From positions 79,615 to 115,674 of the forward strand of contig JAPPNY010000198.1 in NCBI GenBank assembly GCA_028818385.1: a stretch of DNA of 36,060 bases, given 5' to 3'. The first letter of the stretch is position 1. Each line of letters begins with the position of its first letter. The notes below the pieces were generated by a model that worked only from the letters and a program-made list of their open reading frames with translations, was not told the DNA's origin and did not search any database. The stretch is from Spirochaetaceae bacterium (GTDB lineage Bacteria > Spirochaetota > Spirochaetia > SZUA-6 > Bin103). Positions 1-8,498 of this stretch are shown here, piece after piece. The translations under genes were made by a program, and so were the position numbers.

Positions 1-1
1 C

Positions 2-1525
2 CCCCCGCGCGGGCCTCCCAACGGGGTGCTGGTCATGAGCGACCAGCACCACGCGGGGATCATGGGGTGCGCAGGAGACCGGGTTGCCCACACCCCGAAC
101 CTGGACCGCCTCGCCGAGGGCGGCACGCGCTTCCGCAACGCGTACTGCACCTATCCGCTGTGCGCCCCGAGCCGCATGTCGTTCATGACCGCTCGCCATC
201 CCCACGAGCTGGGTCTCTTCGACAACGAAGGCCACCTCGGCAGCGATGTCCCGACGTTCGCGCACGCGTTCCTCTCCGCCGGATACGACACCGTCCTGTC
301 GGGACGCATGCACTTCGTGGGTCCGGACCAGCGGCACGGATACTGCGATCGGATCGTCGGTGACGTGGCCGAGTCGGCGTATGCGGGCGCGGGCTTGAGA
401 CTGGAGAGGATCCTCGGCTACCTTGCCGACACGCCCGGCATGGGCCTGGCGGGAGTGATCAAGAGCGGGCCGGGACGCACGGGCTATCACGCCTACGACG
501 AGGCGGTGACCCGTGCGACGGTCCGCTGGCTGGGCGAGCGCGGCCGCCGCGAACACGACAGGCCGTTTCTGCTGACCGTCGGCTACGTCGCCCCGCATTG
601 CCCGTTCGTTGCGCCCCCGGACGACTTCCGAGCCCATCGCGACAGGATCGGCTACTCGGACCTTCCGCCGCCGGACGACCAGCTCCATCCCGTCAACGCG
701 GCGAAGCGCAGGCGCTGGCAGATCGATCCTCCGCCGCCCCGCGACGCGCAGTGGAGATCACGCGTGGCCTACTACGGTCTCTGCACCTTTCTGGACCGCC
801 AAGTCGGCACCATCCTCACCGCACTGGCGGAGAGCGGACTGCGCGAGCACACCGTCATCGTCTACTGCTCCGACCACGGAGAGATGCTCGGAGAGCACGG
901 GATGTGGTGGAAGAGCACGTTCTACGACGGGGCGAGCCGCGTGCCGCTCATCGTGTCGTGGCCCGACCACGTCCCCGCCGGGCAGGTGCGGGCCGAAAAC
1001 GTGAGCTTGCTGGACCTCGGACCGACGCTGCTGGACCTGTGCGGCGTCGATGCCCTTCCGGGGGCTGCGGGAAGCAGTTTCCGCCGGCTGCTGACGGGAG
1101 AACGCGCCGCGTGGAAGGACACCGCGATCGCCGAGCACGCCGAACGGGGATCCGACGTCGCGGGCCGCATGGTCCGCTCCGGCGGCTGGAAGCTGAACTA
1201 CTACCGCGGCCTGCAACCCGAGCTGTTCCTGATGGAGGAGGACCCCGGCGAAACGAACGACCTGGCGGGCAGCACCCGGCACCGGGACGTCGAGCGGCGG
1301 CTGACGGAACTGGCCCTGACCGACTGGAACCCCGACGACATCGCCGCCCGCATGCAGCGCCGCTCCGAGGAGCTGTCCCTCATCGGCACCTGGGAGCGAG
1401 CGGCGCGTCCGCCGGAGCCCGATCCGCCGTGGTTCTCCGGGGAGCTCGAGAACTGGGTCGACACCGGCACCAACGGTCCCCGCCTTGACATCGCACACGG
1501 CCCGGGAGACCATCGAACGCCCTGA
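2..1525 (+). CDS. Sulfatase (formylglycine-dependent), 5' end cut by the window edge
   Basis: The protein belongs to the alkaline-phosphatase-like sulfatase family, which hydrolyses sulfate esters, here probably on a sugar or choline-type substrate. The frame is open to the window edge and reads PPNGVLVMSDQHH. This matches the usual N-terminal RPNILxIMxDQ strand, so the true start lies upstream and the GTG at 26 is probably internal. Numbering from that GTG, the active-site signature CAPSR is at 46-50, with Cys46 the residue converted to formylglycine. Asp6 and Gln7 sit where metal ligands occur, and the second metal motif SDHGE is at 282-286 (Asp283, His284), followed by Lys296. The C-terminal part carries the typical ELFLMEEDPGETNDLA segment. 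No downstream SD or promoter separates it clearly from the ABC genes, so it is probably the first gene seen of a glycan-use operon. The substrate cannot be told from sequence. Confidence 0.93.
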   Translation, partial: PPRGPPNGVLVMSDQHHAGIMGCAGDRVAHTPNLDRLAEGGTRFRNAYCTYPLCAPSRMSFMTARHPHELGLFDNEGHLGSDVPTFAHAFLSAGYDTVLSGRMHFVGPDQRHGYCDRIVGDVAESAYAGAGLRLERILGYLADTPGMGLAGVIKSGPGRTGYHAYDEAVTRATVRWLGERGRREHDRPFLLTVGYVAPHCPFVAPPDDFRAHRDRIGYSDLPPPDDQLHPVNAAKRRRWQIDPPPPRDAQWRSRVAYYGLCTFLDRQVGTILTALAESGLREHTVIVYCSDHGEMLGEHGMWWKSTFYDGASRVPLIVSWPDHVPAGQVRAENVSLLDLGPTLLDLCGVDALPGAAGSSFRRLLTGERAAWKDTAIAEHAERGSDVAGRMVRSGGWKLNYYRGLQPELFLMEEDPGETNDLAGSTRHRDVERRLTELALTDWNPDDIAARMQRRSEELSLIGTWERAARPPEPDPPWFSGELENWVDTGTNGPRLDIAHGPGDHRTP

Positions 1526-1592
1526 CCGCCAGGATGGTGAACCTCCAACCGGAATTCGCTCAATCGTGATCGCCGGGCGCGCGGGCACCGGC

Positions 1593-2576
1593 ATGCGCGG
1601 CACGGCCGCGACATCCGTCGCCCCCCCGGCAGCCGTCGCCTCCGCGGCCGTGCTCCGCCGCAGCTCCCGCGCACGCACCACGGCGAAATTGCGCAAGTAC
1701 GCCGGCGTCTACGTCCTGCTACTCATCCCGATCGCCTACCTGCTGGTCTATCGCTATTACCCGATCGTGCTGCAGGCGGTGATCGCCTTCAAGGACTACA
1801 AGCTGTCGGCGGGCGTGTTCGGCAGCGAATGGATCGGCCTGGGGAATTTCCGCGAACTGTTCGATATACGCGACATCGAGCGCGTCTTCGTCAACACCGT
1901 CTACATCAGCGTGCTGCGCCTGGTCGCGGGGTTCTTTCCGCCGATCGTGCTGTCGATCTTTCTCTACGACCTGCACTCCAGCACGCTGCGGCGCATCAGC
2001 CAGACCATCCTCTACATCCCCCACTTCTTCTCGTGGGTGATCATCTACGCGATCGCCTTCGCGCTGTTCACGAAGACCGGCATCGTCAACAGCGTCATCG
2101 CCGCCATGGGCGGGGAACCCAGGGACTTCCTGGTGAGCACGGCCGCGTTCCGGCCGCTGCTCATCGGCTCCGGGGTCTGGAGGGAGGTCGGTTGGGGCAC
2201 CATCATCTACCTGGCCGCCCTGTCGAACCTCGATCCGGGCCTGTTCGACGCGGCCAAGATCGACGGCACCGGCCCCCTGCAGAGGATCCGCTACATCACC
2301 CTGCCTGGCATCAGGCCGGTCGTCGTGTTCCTGCTCACCCTGTCCATCGGCCGCCTGTTCCAGTCCACGGGCGTGGAGCAGATCCTGCTGTTCTACTCGC
2401 CGGCGACGCTGGAGGTGGGTGACGTGATCGGCACCTGGGTGTACCGCCAGGGACTCACCAGGCTGCAGTACAGCCTGGGCACCGCGCTGGCGTTCATCGA
2501 GTCGCTCTTCGGCCTGGCGCTCATCCTGGGCGTCAACGAGTTCGCCAAGAGGCGGCTCAAGGTCGGCATCTGGTGA
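1593..2576 (+). CDS. ABC sugar transporter permease, LplB/UgpA type
   Basis: This is an inner-membrane permease of a carbohydrate uptake ABC transporter, about 327 residues with six hydrophobic segments. The first begins at YAGVYVLLLIPIAYLLVY. The cytoplasmic EAA-type loop that docks the ATPase is visible as DAAKIDGTG from residue 219, followed by ITLPGI. The gene follows the sulfatase by 67 bases and precedes the second permease by 22 bases. The start is uncertain: the frame stays open back to a TTG at 1485 inside the sulfatase gene, and a GTG at 1566 is another candidate. I chose the ATG at 1593 because it leaves a normal short basic N-terminus, but no clear SD supports any of the three. 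LplB-type permeases of this kind usually serve complex or uronic sugars and recruit a shared ATPase; none is encoded here. Confidence 0.92.
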   Translation: MRGTAATSVAPPAAVASAAVLRRSSRARTTAKLRKYAGVYVLLLIPIAYLLVYRYYPIVLQAVIAFKDYKLSAGVFGSEWIGLGNFRELFDIRDIERVFVNTVYISVLRLVAGFFPPIVLSIFLYDLHSSTLRRISQTILYIPHFFSWVIIYAIAFALFTKTGIVNSVIAAMGGEPRDFLVSTAAFRPLLIGSGVWREVGWGTIIYLAALSNLDPGLFDAAKIDGTGPLQRIRYITLPGIRPVVVFLLTLSIGRLFQSTGVEQILLFYSPATLEVGDVIGTWVYRQGLTRLQYSLGTALAFIESLFGLALILGVNEFAKRRLKVGIW

Positions 2577-2598
2577 CCGTCGGCACACGAGCGGACCG

Positions 2599-3477
2599 GT
2601 GAAGCTGCAGGGCACGGAGCTGAGCTACCAGATCGGGGTCATCTCGGTCGTGGCGCTGGTATCGCTCACCTCGTTCTTTCCGCTGTTCTACGTCGTCGTC
2701 CTCTCGTTCGTCAGCGAGGCGGAGTGGGTCAGCAAGGGCGGCATCCTCCTGTGGGTCGACCGGCCCATCCTCAACGGCTACCAGACGGTGCTGAAGAACC
2801 CGATCCTGTTCCACAGCTTCTTCGTGAGCGTGCTCCGCGCCCTGTCCGGAACGGCGCTCGGCGTGTTCTGGGCGATGGTCACCGGCTTCGCCGCCTCCAG
2901 GCGGGACATGATCGGCAGAAACGTGCTGATCACGCTGGTGCTCGTCACGTTCCTGTTCAGCGGCGGGCTCATACCCACCTACCTGGCCGTGTTCCACACG
3001 CGCATCTACAACACGTTCCTGGCCCTGATCGTGCCCGGCATGATCGGCGCGTGGAACGTGCTGGTCTTCAAGCAGTTCTTCCAGAACGTCCCCGGAGAGA
3101 TCGAGGAGTCGGCCGACATCGACGGCGCCAGCCAGCTCACCATCGCCTTCAGGATCTACGCGCCGATGAGCAAGCCCGTGATCGCCGCTCTCTCCCTGTT
3201 CACGGCCGTCGACCTGTGGAACGAATGGTTCACGGCCCTGGTGTTCACCAAGGACCAGGAGCTCAGGCCGTTCATGCTGTACCTGCGCAGCATCTTCAAC
3301 ATCGCGAGCAATCCGTTCGCCGGCGGACAGCTCCTCCTGGACCCCGCGATCCGCTCGACGCCGGTCAGCGTGAAGATGGCCGTGACGGTGGTGGGGATCG
3401 TGCCGATCATGTGCGTCTATCCGTTTCTGCAGAGATATTTCATCAAGGGGGTGTATACGGGATCGGTCAAGGAATAG
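2599..3477 (+). CDS. ABC sugar transporter permease, YtcP/UgpE (CarB-like) type
   Basis: This is the partner permease of the preceding gene, 292 residues with six membrane segments starting at IGVISVVALVSLTSFFPLFY. The EAA loop is ESADIDGAS from residue 170, followed by RIYAPMSKPV. The C-terminus is the typical YFIKGVYTGSVKE ending of the YtcP branch. Translation starts at a GTG only 22 bases after the first permease, so the two are surely co-transcribed and probably form a heterodimer. A 6-bp hairpin directly after the stop may mark mRNA processing before the binding-protein gene. Confidence 0.94.
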   Translation: MKLQGTELSYQIGVISVVALVSLTSFFPLFYVVVLSFVSEAEWVSKGGILLWVDRPILNGYQTVLKNPILFHSFFVSVLRALSGTALGVFWAMVTGFAASRRDMIGRNVLITLVLVTFLFSGGLIPTYLAVFHTRIYNTFLALIVPGMIGAWNVLVFKQFFQNVPGEIEESADIDGASQLTIAFRIYAPMSKPVIAALSLFTAVDLWNEWFTALVFTKDQELRPFMLYLRSIFNIASNPFAGGQLLLDPAIRSTPVSVKMAVTVVGIVPIMCVYPFLQRYFIKGVYTGSVKE

Positions 3478-3495
3478 GGTCGGCGTCGCCCGACC
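3478..3495 (+). other. Short intercistronic hairpin
   Basis: GGTCGG pairs with CCGACC across a 6-base loop, starting at the base after the permease stop codon. No T-run follows, so it is not a convincing terminator. Such hairpins between permease and binding-protein genes often protect or attenuate transcripts and set unequal expression. That role is an inference here. Confidence 0.4.
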
Positions 3496-3553
3496 GAGGT
3501 CAACACCAGGAGGCGGTACGCCTCATCGCTACAATCACGATAGGAGAAACGAA

Positions 3554-5104
3554 ATGAGAACAATCAGATTCGTGGCCGTCGCGGTCGCGACCTTCCTGGC
3601 GCTCTCCCACTTCGCCTGGGCTTCAGGCGAGGAGGAGGGAGCCGCGGAGCAGGTGCCGGAGATCGAGCTGATGTTCGGCGGTTGGGTCAACCAGCCGACC
3701 GATGAGAACGACCCGTTCCGCGCCTATCTCAACGAGACCTTCGGCGTGGACATCACCATGAACAACACGGCGGAGTTCAACAATGAGATCCTGACCCGAT
3801 TCGCCACCAACGACCCGCCGGACATCGTCAAGTTCAGTGCCGGCGCCACCGGCGAAGCGTTCCTGACCCAGCTCTACGACGAGGGTTTTCTGCTGGAGGA
3901 CTGGAACGAGCACGCGGCCAGCCTGCCGACCTGGATGGAATACATGGACGACTACGCGGAGGACTATCTGACCAAGGACGGAAAGCTGACCGCGCTGTCG
4001 ACCGCGGGGCCGCCGAACATCTGGGGCTTCCAGATCCGCAAGGACTGGCTGGCGAATCTCGGCCTGGAGATACCGACGACGGCCGACGACCTGATGAGCG
4101 TGGCGCGCGCCTTCACCTACGACGACCCGGACGGCAACGGCAAGGACGACACCTGGGGACTGACGTCGGCCGGCAACGGCCAGGGGGTCGGCGAGATCAG
4201 GAACCTGAAGCTGATGTGGGGACCGACCGACTTCTACATCGCCGGCGGGCAGGCCTCGCACTACGTCGTCGACGGAACCGAGCATGCGTTCCTGGACTTC
4301 ATGCGAGCCGCCGTCGCCGAGGGCGTGATCGAGCCGAACTGGTACACGATCGCGTGGAACGAGCGGAAGGCGCCGCTCTTCCAGGGCGTGCTGGGCACCG
4401 CCTGGTATCCCGGCGTGCTGGTCACCGAGTTCGTCAACGAGGGAGGCCGAACCGTCGAGGAATCGGTGGACCTCTGGGCGCACATGCCGATGCCGAAGGG
4501 ACGGCCCGAGGGAGGCAGGCTCGCCGCTCCGCGGTTCTTCGACCGCATGTTCACCCTGTCCCGGCAGGCGACGGAGGATCCGGTCAAGCTGGAACGGATC
4601 CTGGCGCTCATCGACGGCGTCGCCTACCCGAATCCCGGCTACTACGCGATCCGCTGGGGCGTCGACATAGACAAGGGAGTCCGGCACGAGCTGCCGGGCG
4701 GCTACACGGCCATCATCGCCGGGCCGGGCACGGAGCGCTACCGGTCGGTCGAGAACTTCCTGGGCGCCGCCGACTGGGGCAACTGGATGTCGACCCGCGC
4801 CGACTTCACCATCTTCACGCCCGCGACCAGCGCCGACGATCTGCCGGCGACGGTCTTCAGCGAGATCGAGCTGAACAACGGCGCACTGGCCGAGGAGACC
4901 TATGCGCCCGATGCCTACTTCCTGCACCTGGACCAGTCGGTCGTCGGGGAGCTGAACACCCTGGCTGCCGAGTTCGAGTACAAGTACATCATCGGCGAGA
5001 CGGACGACTACGAAGGCTTCATGAACGAGTGGCTGGCGGCCGGCGGACAGGATCTCCTGGACGAGGCGACGCGCCAGTTCAAGGCGCTGGGGATGATTCA
5101 GTAA
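3554..5104 (+). CDS. Extracellular solute-binding protein of the sugar ABC transporter (LipO type)
   Basis: A 516-residue periplasmic binding protein of the family-1 carbohydrate type that captures substrate for the two permeases upstream. The ATG is preceded by a strong SD (TAGGAGA, positions 3540-3546). The signal peptide has a basic start, a hydrophobic core and AWA at 21-23, with predicted cleavage before SGEEEG. There is no lipobox Cys, so it should be secreted or periplasmic rather than lipid-anchored. The acidic mature N-terminus is common in spirochaete binding proteins. A calcium-loop-like DPDGNGKDDTWG motif at residues 191-202 is typical of the LipO branch. The ligand is unknown; neighbouring sulfatase and glycosidase genes suggest a sulfated or galactose-containing glycan fragment. 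The gene ends just before tandem hairpins and a terminator, so it closes the transport operon. Confidence 0.93.
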   Translation: MRTIRFVAVAVATFLALSHFAWASGEEEGAAEQVPEIELMFGGWVNQPTDENDPFRAYLNETFGVDITMNNTAEFNNEILTRFATNDPPDIVKFSAGATGEAFLTQLYDEGFLLEDWNEHAASLPTWMEYMDDYAEDYLTKDGKLTALSTAGPPNIWGFQIRKDWLANLGLEIPTTADDLMSVARAFTYDDPDGNGKDDTWGLTSAGNGQGVGEIRNLKLMWGPTDFYIAGGQASHYVVDGTEHAFLDFMRAAVAEGVIEPNWYTIAWNERKAPLFQGVLGTAWYPGVLVTEFVNEGGRTVEESVDLWAHMPMPKGRPEGGRLAAPRFFDRMFTLSRQATEDPVKLERILALIDGVAYPNPGYYAIRWGVDIDKGVRHELPGGYTAIIAGPGTERYRSVENFLGAADWGNWMSTRADFTIFTPATSADDLPATVFSEIELNNGALAEETYAPDAYFLHLDQSVVGELNTLAAEFEYKYIIGETDDYEGFMNEWLAAGGQDLLDEATRQFKALGMIQ

Positions 5105-5107
5105 CCA

Positions 5108-5140
5108 GCGATTGCGACAATCGGCGATTGCGACAATCGC
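5108..5140. repeat. Two tandem 16-bp units, each a small inverted repeat
   Basis: The unit GCGATTGCGACAATCG occurs at 5108-5123 and again, perfectly, at 5124-5139. Inside each copy CGATTG pairs with CAATCG across a CGA loop. In addition the outer GCGATTG can pair with the final CAATCGC, so two small hairpins compete with one longer one. The element begins four bases after the binding-protein stop codon and precedes the terminator. It may stabilise the 3' end of the message or bind a protein. Confidence 0.8.
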
Positions 5141-5164
5141 ACGTGTCGACTGAGGCATTCATGG

Positions 5165-5198
5165 GAGCGCCGGCCGGCTATCGGTCGGCGCTCTCTTT
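5165..5198 (+). terminator. Rho-independent-type terminator after the sugar ABC genes
   Basis: GAGCGCCGGCCG pairs with CGGTCGGCGCTC over 12 bp with one G-T wobble, around the loop GCTAT. The pyrimidine-rich tail TCTTT follows. The T-run is short, so termination could be partial and leave some read-through into the glycosidase gene, whose SD starts about 20 bases further on. Confidence 0.75.
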
Positions 5199-5234
5199 CG
5201 GTCATCGGGCAGACAGGTAGGAGGACACAAGCGC

Positions 5235-7649
5235 GTGGGATCGGCGCTGAGGCTCACATGGGCGTTCGAAAGACGTGGCTTCTCCGTGGCCGCGGTACAC
5301 GGCGGCGCGATGGCCATGCAGCGCGCCGGCGGCTCGGTGGAGGTGGACGCCAACACGCTCCGCCTCGCCGATGCCGAGGGCGGGAGCTCCGAAGGCCTCG
5401 GCGGAGAGGGCAGCGGGATGGCCGAGTTCCGGTTCGCCGTTCCGGATCTGATCTGGCGGTGGGAGGTGGTCCCCGCCGGCGCCGCGGTCGAATTGACGGC
5501 ATCGCTGTACAACGCCGGCGCGCGTCCGGTCGCCATCGGCGACTGGAACGTGCTGGATCTGCGCGCCGGCGACGGCGCGGGCCTGCGGGTCGGCTCGGAT
5601 CCGGACCGCGTGCGCTTCTTCGCGTGGCATCCGTGGGACATGCGCGTGGAGCTGCTGTCCGACGGCCGGCACGACTCGGACAACCTCTGCCACCTTTTCG
5701 ATCCAGGCACCGGACAGACCCTGGTCTGCGGATTCGTCACCGTCGACCGAATGGTCGGCCGGCATTCGCTGGATGCCGGCACCGGGGTCGCGAGATACCG
5801 TGCCACATGCGAGCTCGGCGGCGTCGAGCTGGCGCCCGGAGCCTGGATCACCTCCGAGCGGCTCCGCGTGGGCATCTTCGACGATCCGTACGACGCACTG
5901 GTGGATTGGGCCGAGGCCGTCCACCGCAGGTATGGAACGACGTATGCCGACGACCCGCCGGTCGGCTGGTGCGGCGGTGCCTGGATCGATGCCTTCAGCG
6001 CCGAGGAGGACTGCTGGGAGACCGTGGCCCTGGACAACGCCGACGCGCTGCGCCGGAAGCTGCGCGGCTTCGACGTCCGCTACCTGTGGACCAGTCAGAC
6101 CAACTTCGTCGACGGGATCCCCGGCGACTGGCTGCGCGCGGACGAGCGGCAGATTCCGAGCGGCCTGGACGGGTTCTTCGCGAAGCTGGGGGAGCGGGAA
6201 TTCGTCCCCGCCCTGTGGGTGTCCCCGTTCTGGTTTTTCGCCGAGGCGGAAGGAGCGCTCGAGGAGAACCGCGAGAACCTGCTGAGGGACGCGAGCGGAG
6301 CGCCGATCTGCGAGCGGCGGAGCTGGGAGTTCGACCTCCACTCGGACCCTGACGACGCTCCCCGGCTCCACCAGTACTTCCTGGACGGCACCCATCCGGA
6401 GACCGCGGCATACGTCCGCCGCATCTTCGCCCACTACCGGAAGCTGGGCGTCCGCTACTACATGCTCGACTTCCTGGCGGTGAAGAAGGGCGCCCGGCTG
6501 CACGATCCGACCCGCACTCCGCTCCAGGCGGCACGATCGATTCTCCAGGTGATCCGCGATGCCGCCGGCCCCGACACCCACCTGCAGACGGCGGTCTCCT
6601 CCACTCCGGGGTACGTGGGGCTGATCGACGCCGCCCGCGTCGGCCGCGACTTCGGCGAGGGGCGGCCGCTGTTCCCGCCCTACAACAACTGGCGCAACGC
6701 CGTCTACGCGCTGCACGACCGCCACTTCGGCAGCATCGAGTACCTGGTGCAGAACGCGGCGGCCAGCTTTTTCACCCACCGCCGCACCTATCTCAACGAC
6801 TTCAACCTTCTGACCGTCGACAAGCCGGTGCCGATCGAGCACGCGCGGGTCGCCGCCACCGTGTTCGGCCTGGGCGGCAGCCCCCTCATGCTCGGCGACG
6901 ACTACCGCCGGATCGATCCCGAGCGGCTGCGCCTGGTCAAGGTCTGCCTGCCGCGCACACGGGGGGTGCCGGTGCCGGTCGACCTGTTCGACGACGTCCA
7001 TCCGGACGGGTACGCGCGGATGCTGAAACTGGCGATCGACACGGGCTGGGATGAGTACACCCTCGTGGCGGTCTTCAACATGGACGACGAGGCGTATGCC
7101 ACCGATGTCTCGTTCGCCCGCCTGGGACTGGCTCCGGAGTCGGCGTATCGCGTCTACGAGCTCTGGAACGAGGAATACCGGGGCACCTTCAGGGGTCGCT
7201 TTCGCGCGGTCGTGCCTCCCGCGGCGTGCCGGCTGTACCGGATATCCCAGGCGCGTCCGTACCCCTGGCTGCTCGGCACCGACCTGCACGTCCAGCAGGG
7301 CGCGGCGGAGATCACCTCCCTGTCCTGGGACGAGGAGAGCATGACGCTCGCCGGCACCGCCACCCGGCCGGCCGGCGAGCGCGGCAACCTGTTCTTCCTG
7401 ATGCCGCGCGCCATGAGCTTGATCAATCACACCGAGTCGTTTCTGATGAAGGAGGTGCTGGACATGAACGTGGTGATTCGCAGACCCGTTCACTTCAGCA
7501 CGGAGCGCGAGGCGTTCGAGCTTCGCTTCAGGCCGCGCGGCACGCCGTACGTGTCGCGCAAGGGCTGGCTGCCGTACACGACGGAGCGGGAGTGGCTGGA
7601 GTACGCGGAGCGACACCGCTCACCCGGCGACCCGCGCGTGTTCGAATGA
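5235..7649 (+). CDS. Glycoside hydrolase of clan GH-D, alpha-galactosidase-like (GH36 type)
   Basis: An 804-residue enzyme expected to release an alpha-linked sugar, probably galactose. The N-terminal 230 or so residues look like a beta-sandwich. The middle is a TIM-barrel-like domain with the strand end YYMLDFL, where Asp412 fits the clan GH-D nucleophile. GRDFGEG follows, with Asp472 as candidate acid/base. The 60-residue spacing agrees with GH27/GH36 enzymes. The C-terminal 200 residues resemble the barrel-following beta domain. No signal peptide is present, so it should act in the cytoplasm on imported oligosaccharides. The GTG start is chosen because TAGGAGGA lies about 10 bases before it. 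It overlaps the SD of the next gene, so the two are co-translated. The family call rests on motifs only, and raffinose-synthase-like or GH31-like activities remain possible. Confidence 0.8.
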   Translation: MGSALRLTWAFERRGFSVAAVHGGAMAMQRAGGSVEVDANTLRLADAEGGSSEGLGGEGSGMAEFRFAVPDLIWRWEVVPAGAAVELTASLYNAGARPVAIGDWNVLDLRAGDGAGLRVGSDPDRVRFFAWHPWDMRVELLSDGRHDSDNLCHLFDPGTGQTLVCGFVTVDRMVGRHSLDAGTGVARYRATCELGGVELAPGAWITSERLRVGIFDDPYDALVDWAEAVHRRYGTTYADDPPVGWCGGAWIDAFSAEEDCWETVALDNADALRRKLRGFDVRYLWTSQTNFVDGIPGDWLRADERQIPSGLDGFFAKLGEREFVPALWVSPFWFFAEAEGALEENRENLLRDASGAPICERRSWEFDLHSDPDDAPRLHQYFLDGTHPETAAYVRRIFAHYRKLGVRYYMLDFLAVKKGARLHDPTRTPLQAARSILQVIRDAAGPDTHLQTAVSSTPGYVGLIDAARVGRDFGEGRPLFPPYNNWRNAVYALHDRHFGSIEYLVQNAAASFFTHRRTYLNDFNLLTVDKPVPIEHARVAATVFGLGGSPLMLGDDYRRIDPERLRLVKVCLPRTRGVPVPVDLFDDVHPDGYARMLKLAIDTGWDEYTLVAVFNMDDEAYATDVSFARLGLAPESAYRVYELWNEEYRGTFRGRFRAVVPPAACRLYRISQARPYPWLLGTDLHVQQGAAEITSLSWDEESMTLAGTATRPAGERGNLFFLMPRAMSLINHTESFLMKEVLDMNVVIRRPVHFSTEREAFELRFRPRGTPYVSRKGWLPYTTEREWLEYAERHRSPGDPRVFE

Positions 7650-7659
7650 GGAGCATGAC

Positions 7660-8496
7660 ATGAACCAGGTGACCGACGACGAGAAGTTCCTGTTCGATCT
7701 GCAGGGCTATCTGATCCTGCGCGGGGCGATCGATCGCGACCTGATCCGGGCCCTGGACAAGGCCGTGGTGGACAACGAGGCGATCGACCACGACGAGAGC
7801 TGGGCGGAAGGACTGCCGGTGGTGACGGCCGCGCACTTCATCAAGGACACCTGGGTCGAGAACCAGATCCGGCTGAACGGCCTGCCGCGGCTGGACCCGA
7901 TCTTCGACGAGCTCATCGCCCATCCGGCGCTCATGCCCTATCTCAACGAGTTCATGGGCGAGCCGCAGCTCGTCAACACGTGGTCGATCTCGAAGTACGC
8001 GGGACGCGAAGCCTCTGGCTGGCACCACGGGATACCGACCGAGCAGTACACGGTGCGCGACGGCGTCATCAGCTCGACCATGGTGAACGTCGCCATCATG
8101 CTGACCCCCAACCACCCGGGCGACGGGTGCTTCATCGTCATCCCCGGCTCGCACAAGAAGAACTTCGAGCTCGACAAACGCTGGCGGATCGCCGGGCTCG
8201 ATACGCCCGGATCGGTGGAGATCACCGGTGATCCGGGTGACCTGATGATCTTCACCGAGGCGCTCACGCACGCCGGCGCGGCGAAGACCAGCTCACGGCG
8301 CCGCACGACGCTGCAGTACAACCACGTCCACCGCCAGCGCGGCGGCGGCATGTGGGACCATCACAACGTCCGGCACTACTGGATGCCGCCGTCGATCCGG
8401 GCGCGCTTCAACCCGGCGCAGGAGGCGCTCACCCACTGGATGGCGTACTCCATACCGGACCGGTCGGTCCCGGGAGCCGAGCGAATCGACGACTGA
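7660..8496 (+). CDS. Phytanoyl-CoA dioxygenase (PhyH) family protein
   Basis: A 278-residue double-stranded beta-helix protein of the Fe(II)/2-oxoglutarate-dependent PhyH family, which usually hydroxylates small organic substrates. The ATG follows the SD TGAGGAG, which overlaps the glycosidase stop. The first iron ligand fits His122 in GWHHGIP, the distal His is His204 in LTHAGA, and Arg213-215 with TTLQYNH fit the 2-oxoglutarate carboxylate site. PGDGCFIVIPGSHK is the typical core strand. The usual HxD/E carboxylate is replaced by Gly124 (HHG), which is unusual for a hydroxylase. Glu128 nearby could substitute. Its place in a sugar operon is common among PhyH genes of uncultured bacteria, but its substrate is unknown. 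The gene ends two bases before the convergent GNAT gene. Confidence 0.9.
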   Translation: MNQVTDDEKFLFDLQGYLILRGAIDRDLIRALDKAVVDNEAIDHDESWAEGLPVVTAAHFIKDTWVENQIRLNGLPRLDPIFDELIAHPALMPYLNEFMGEPQLVNTWSISKYAGREASGWHHGIPTEQYTVRDGVISSTMVNVAIMLTPNHPGDGCFIVIPGSHKKNFELDKRWRIAGLDTPGSVEITGDPGDLMIFTEALTHAGAAKTSSRRRTTLQYNHVHRQRGGGMWDHHNVRHYWMPPSIRARFNPAQEALTHWMAYSIPDRSVPGAERIDD

Positions 8497-8498
8497 GA

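Noticed and set aside
5202..7616. An 804-codon open frame antisense to the glycosidase
   Set aside because: It mirrors the glycosidase gene almost exactly, is Arg/Val/Pro-rich with no domain, and is a product of high GC at codon position 3.
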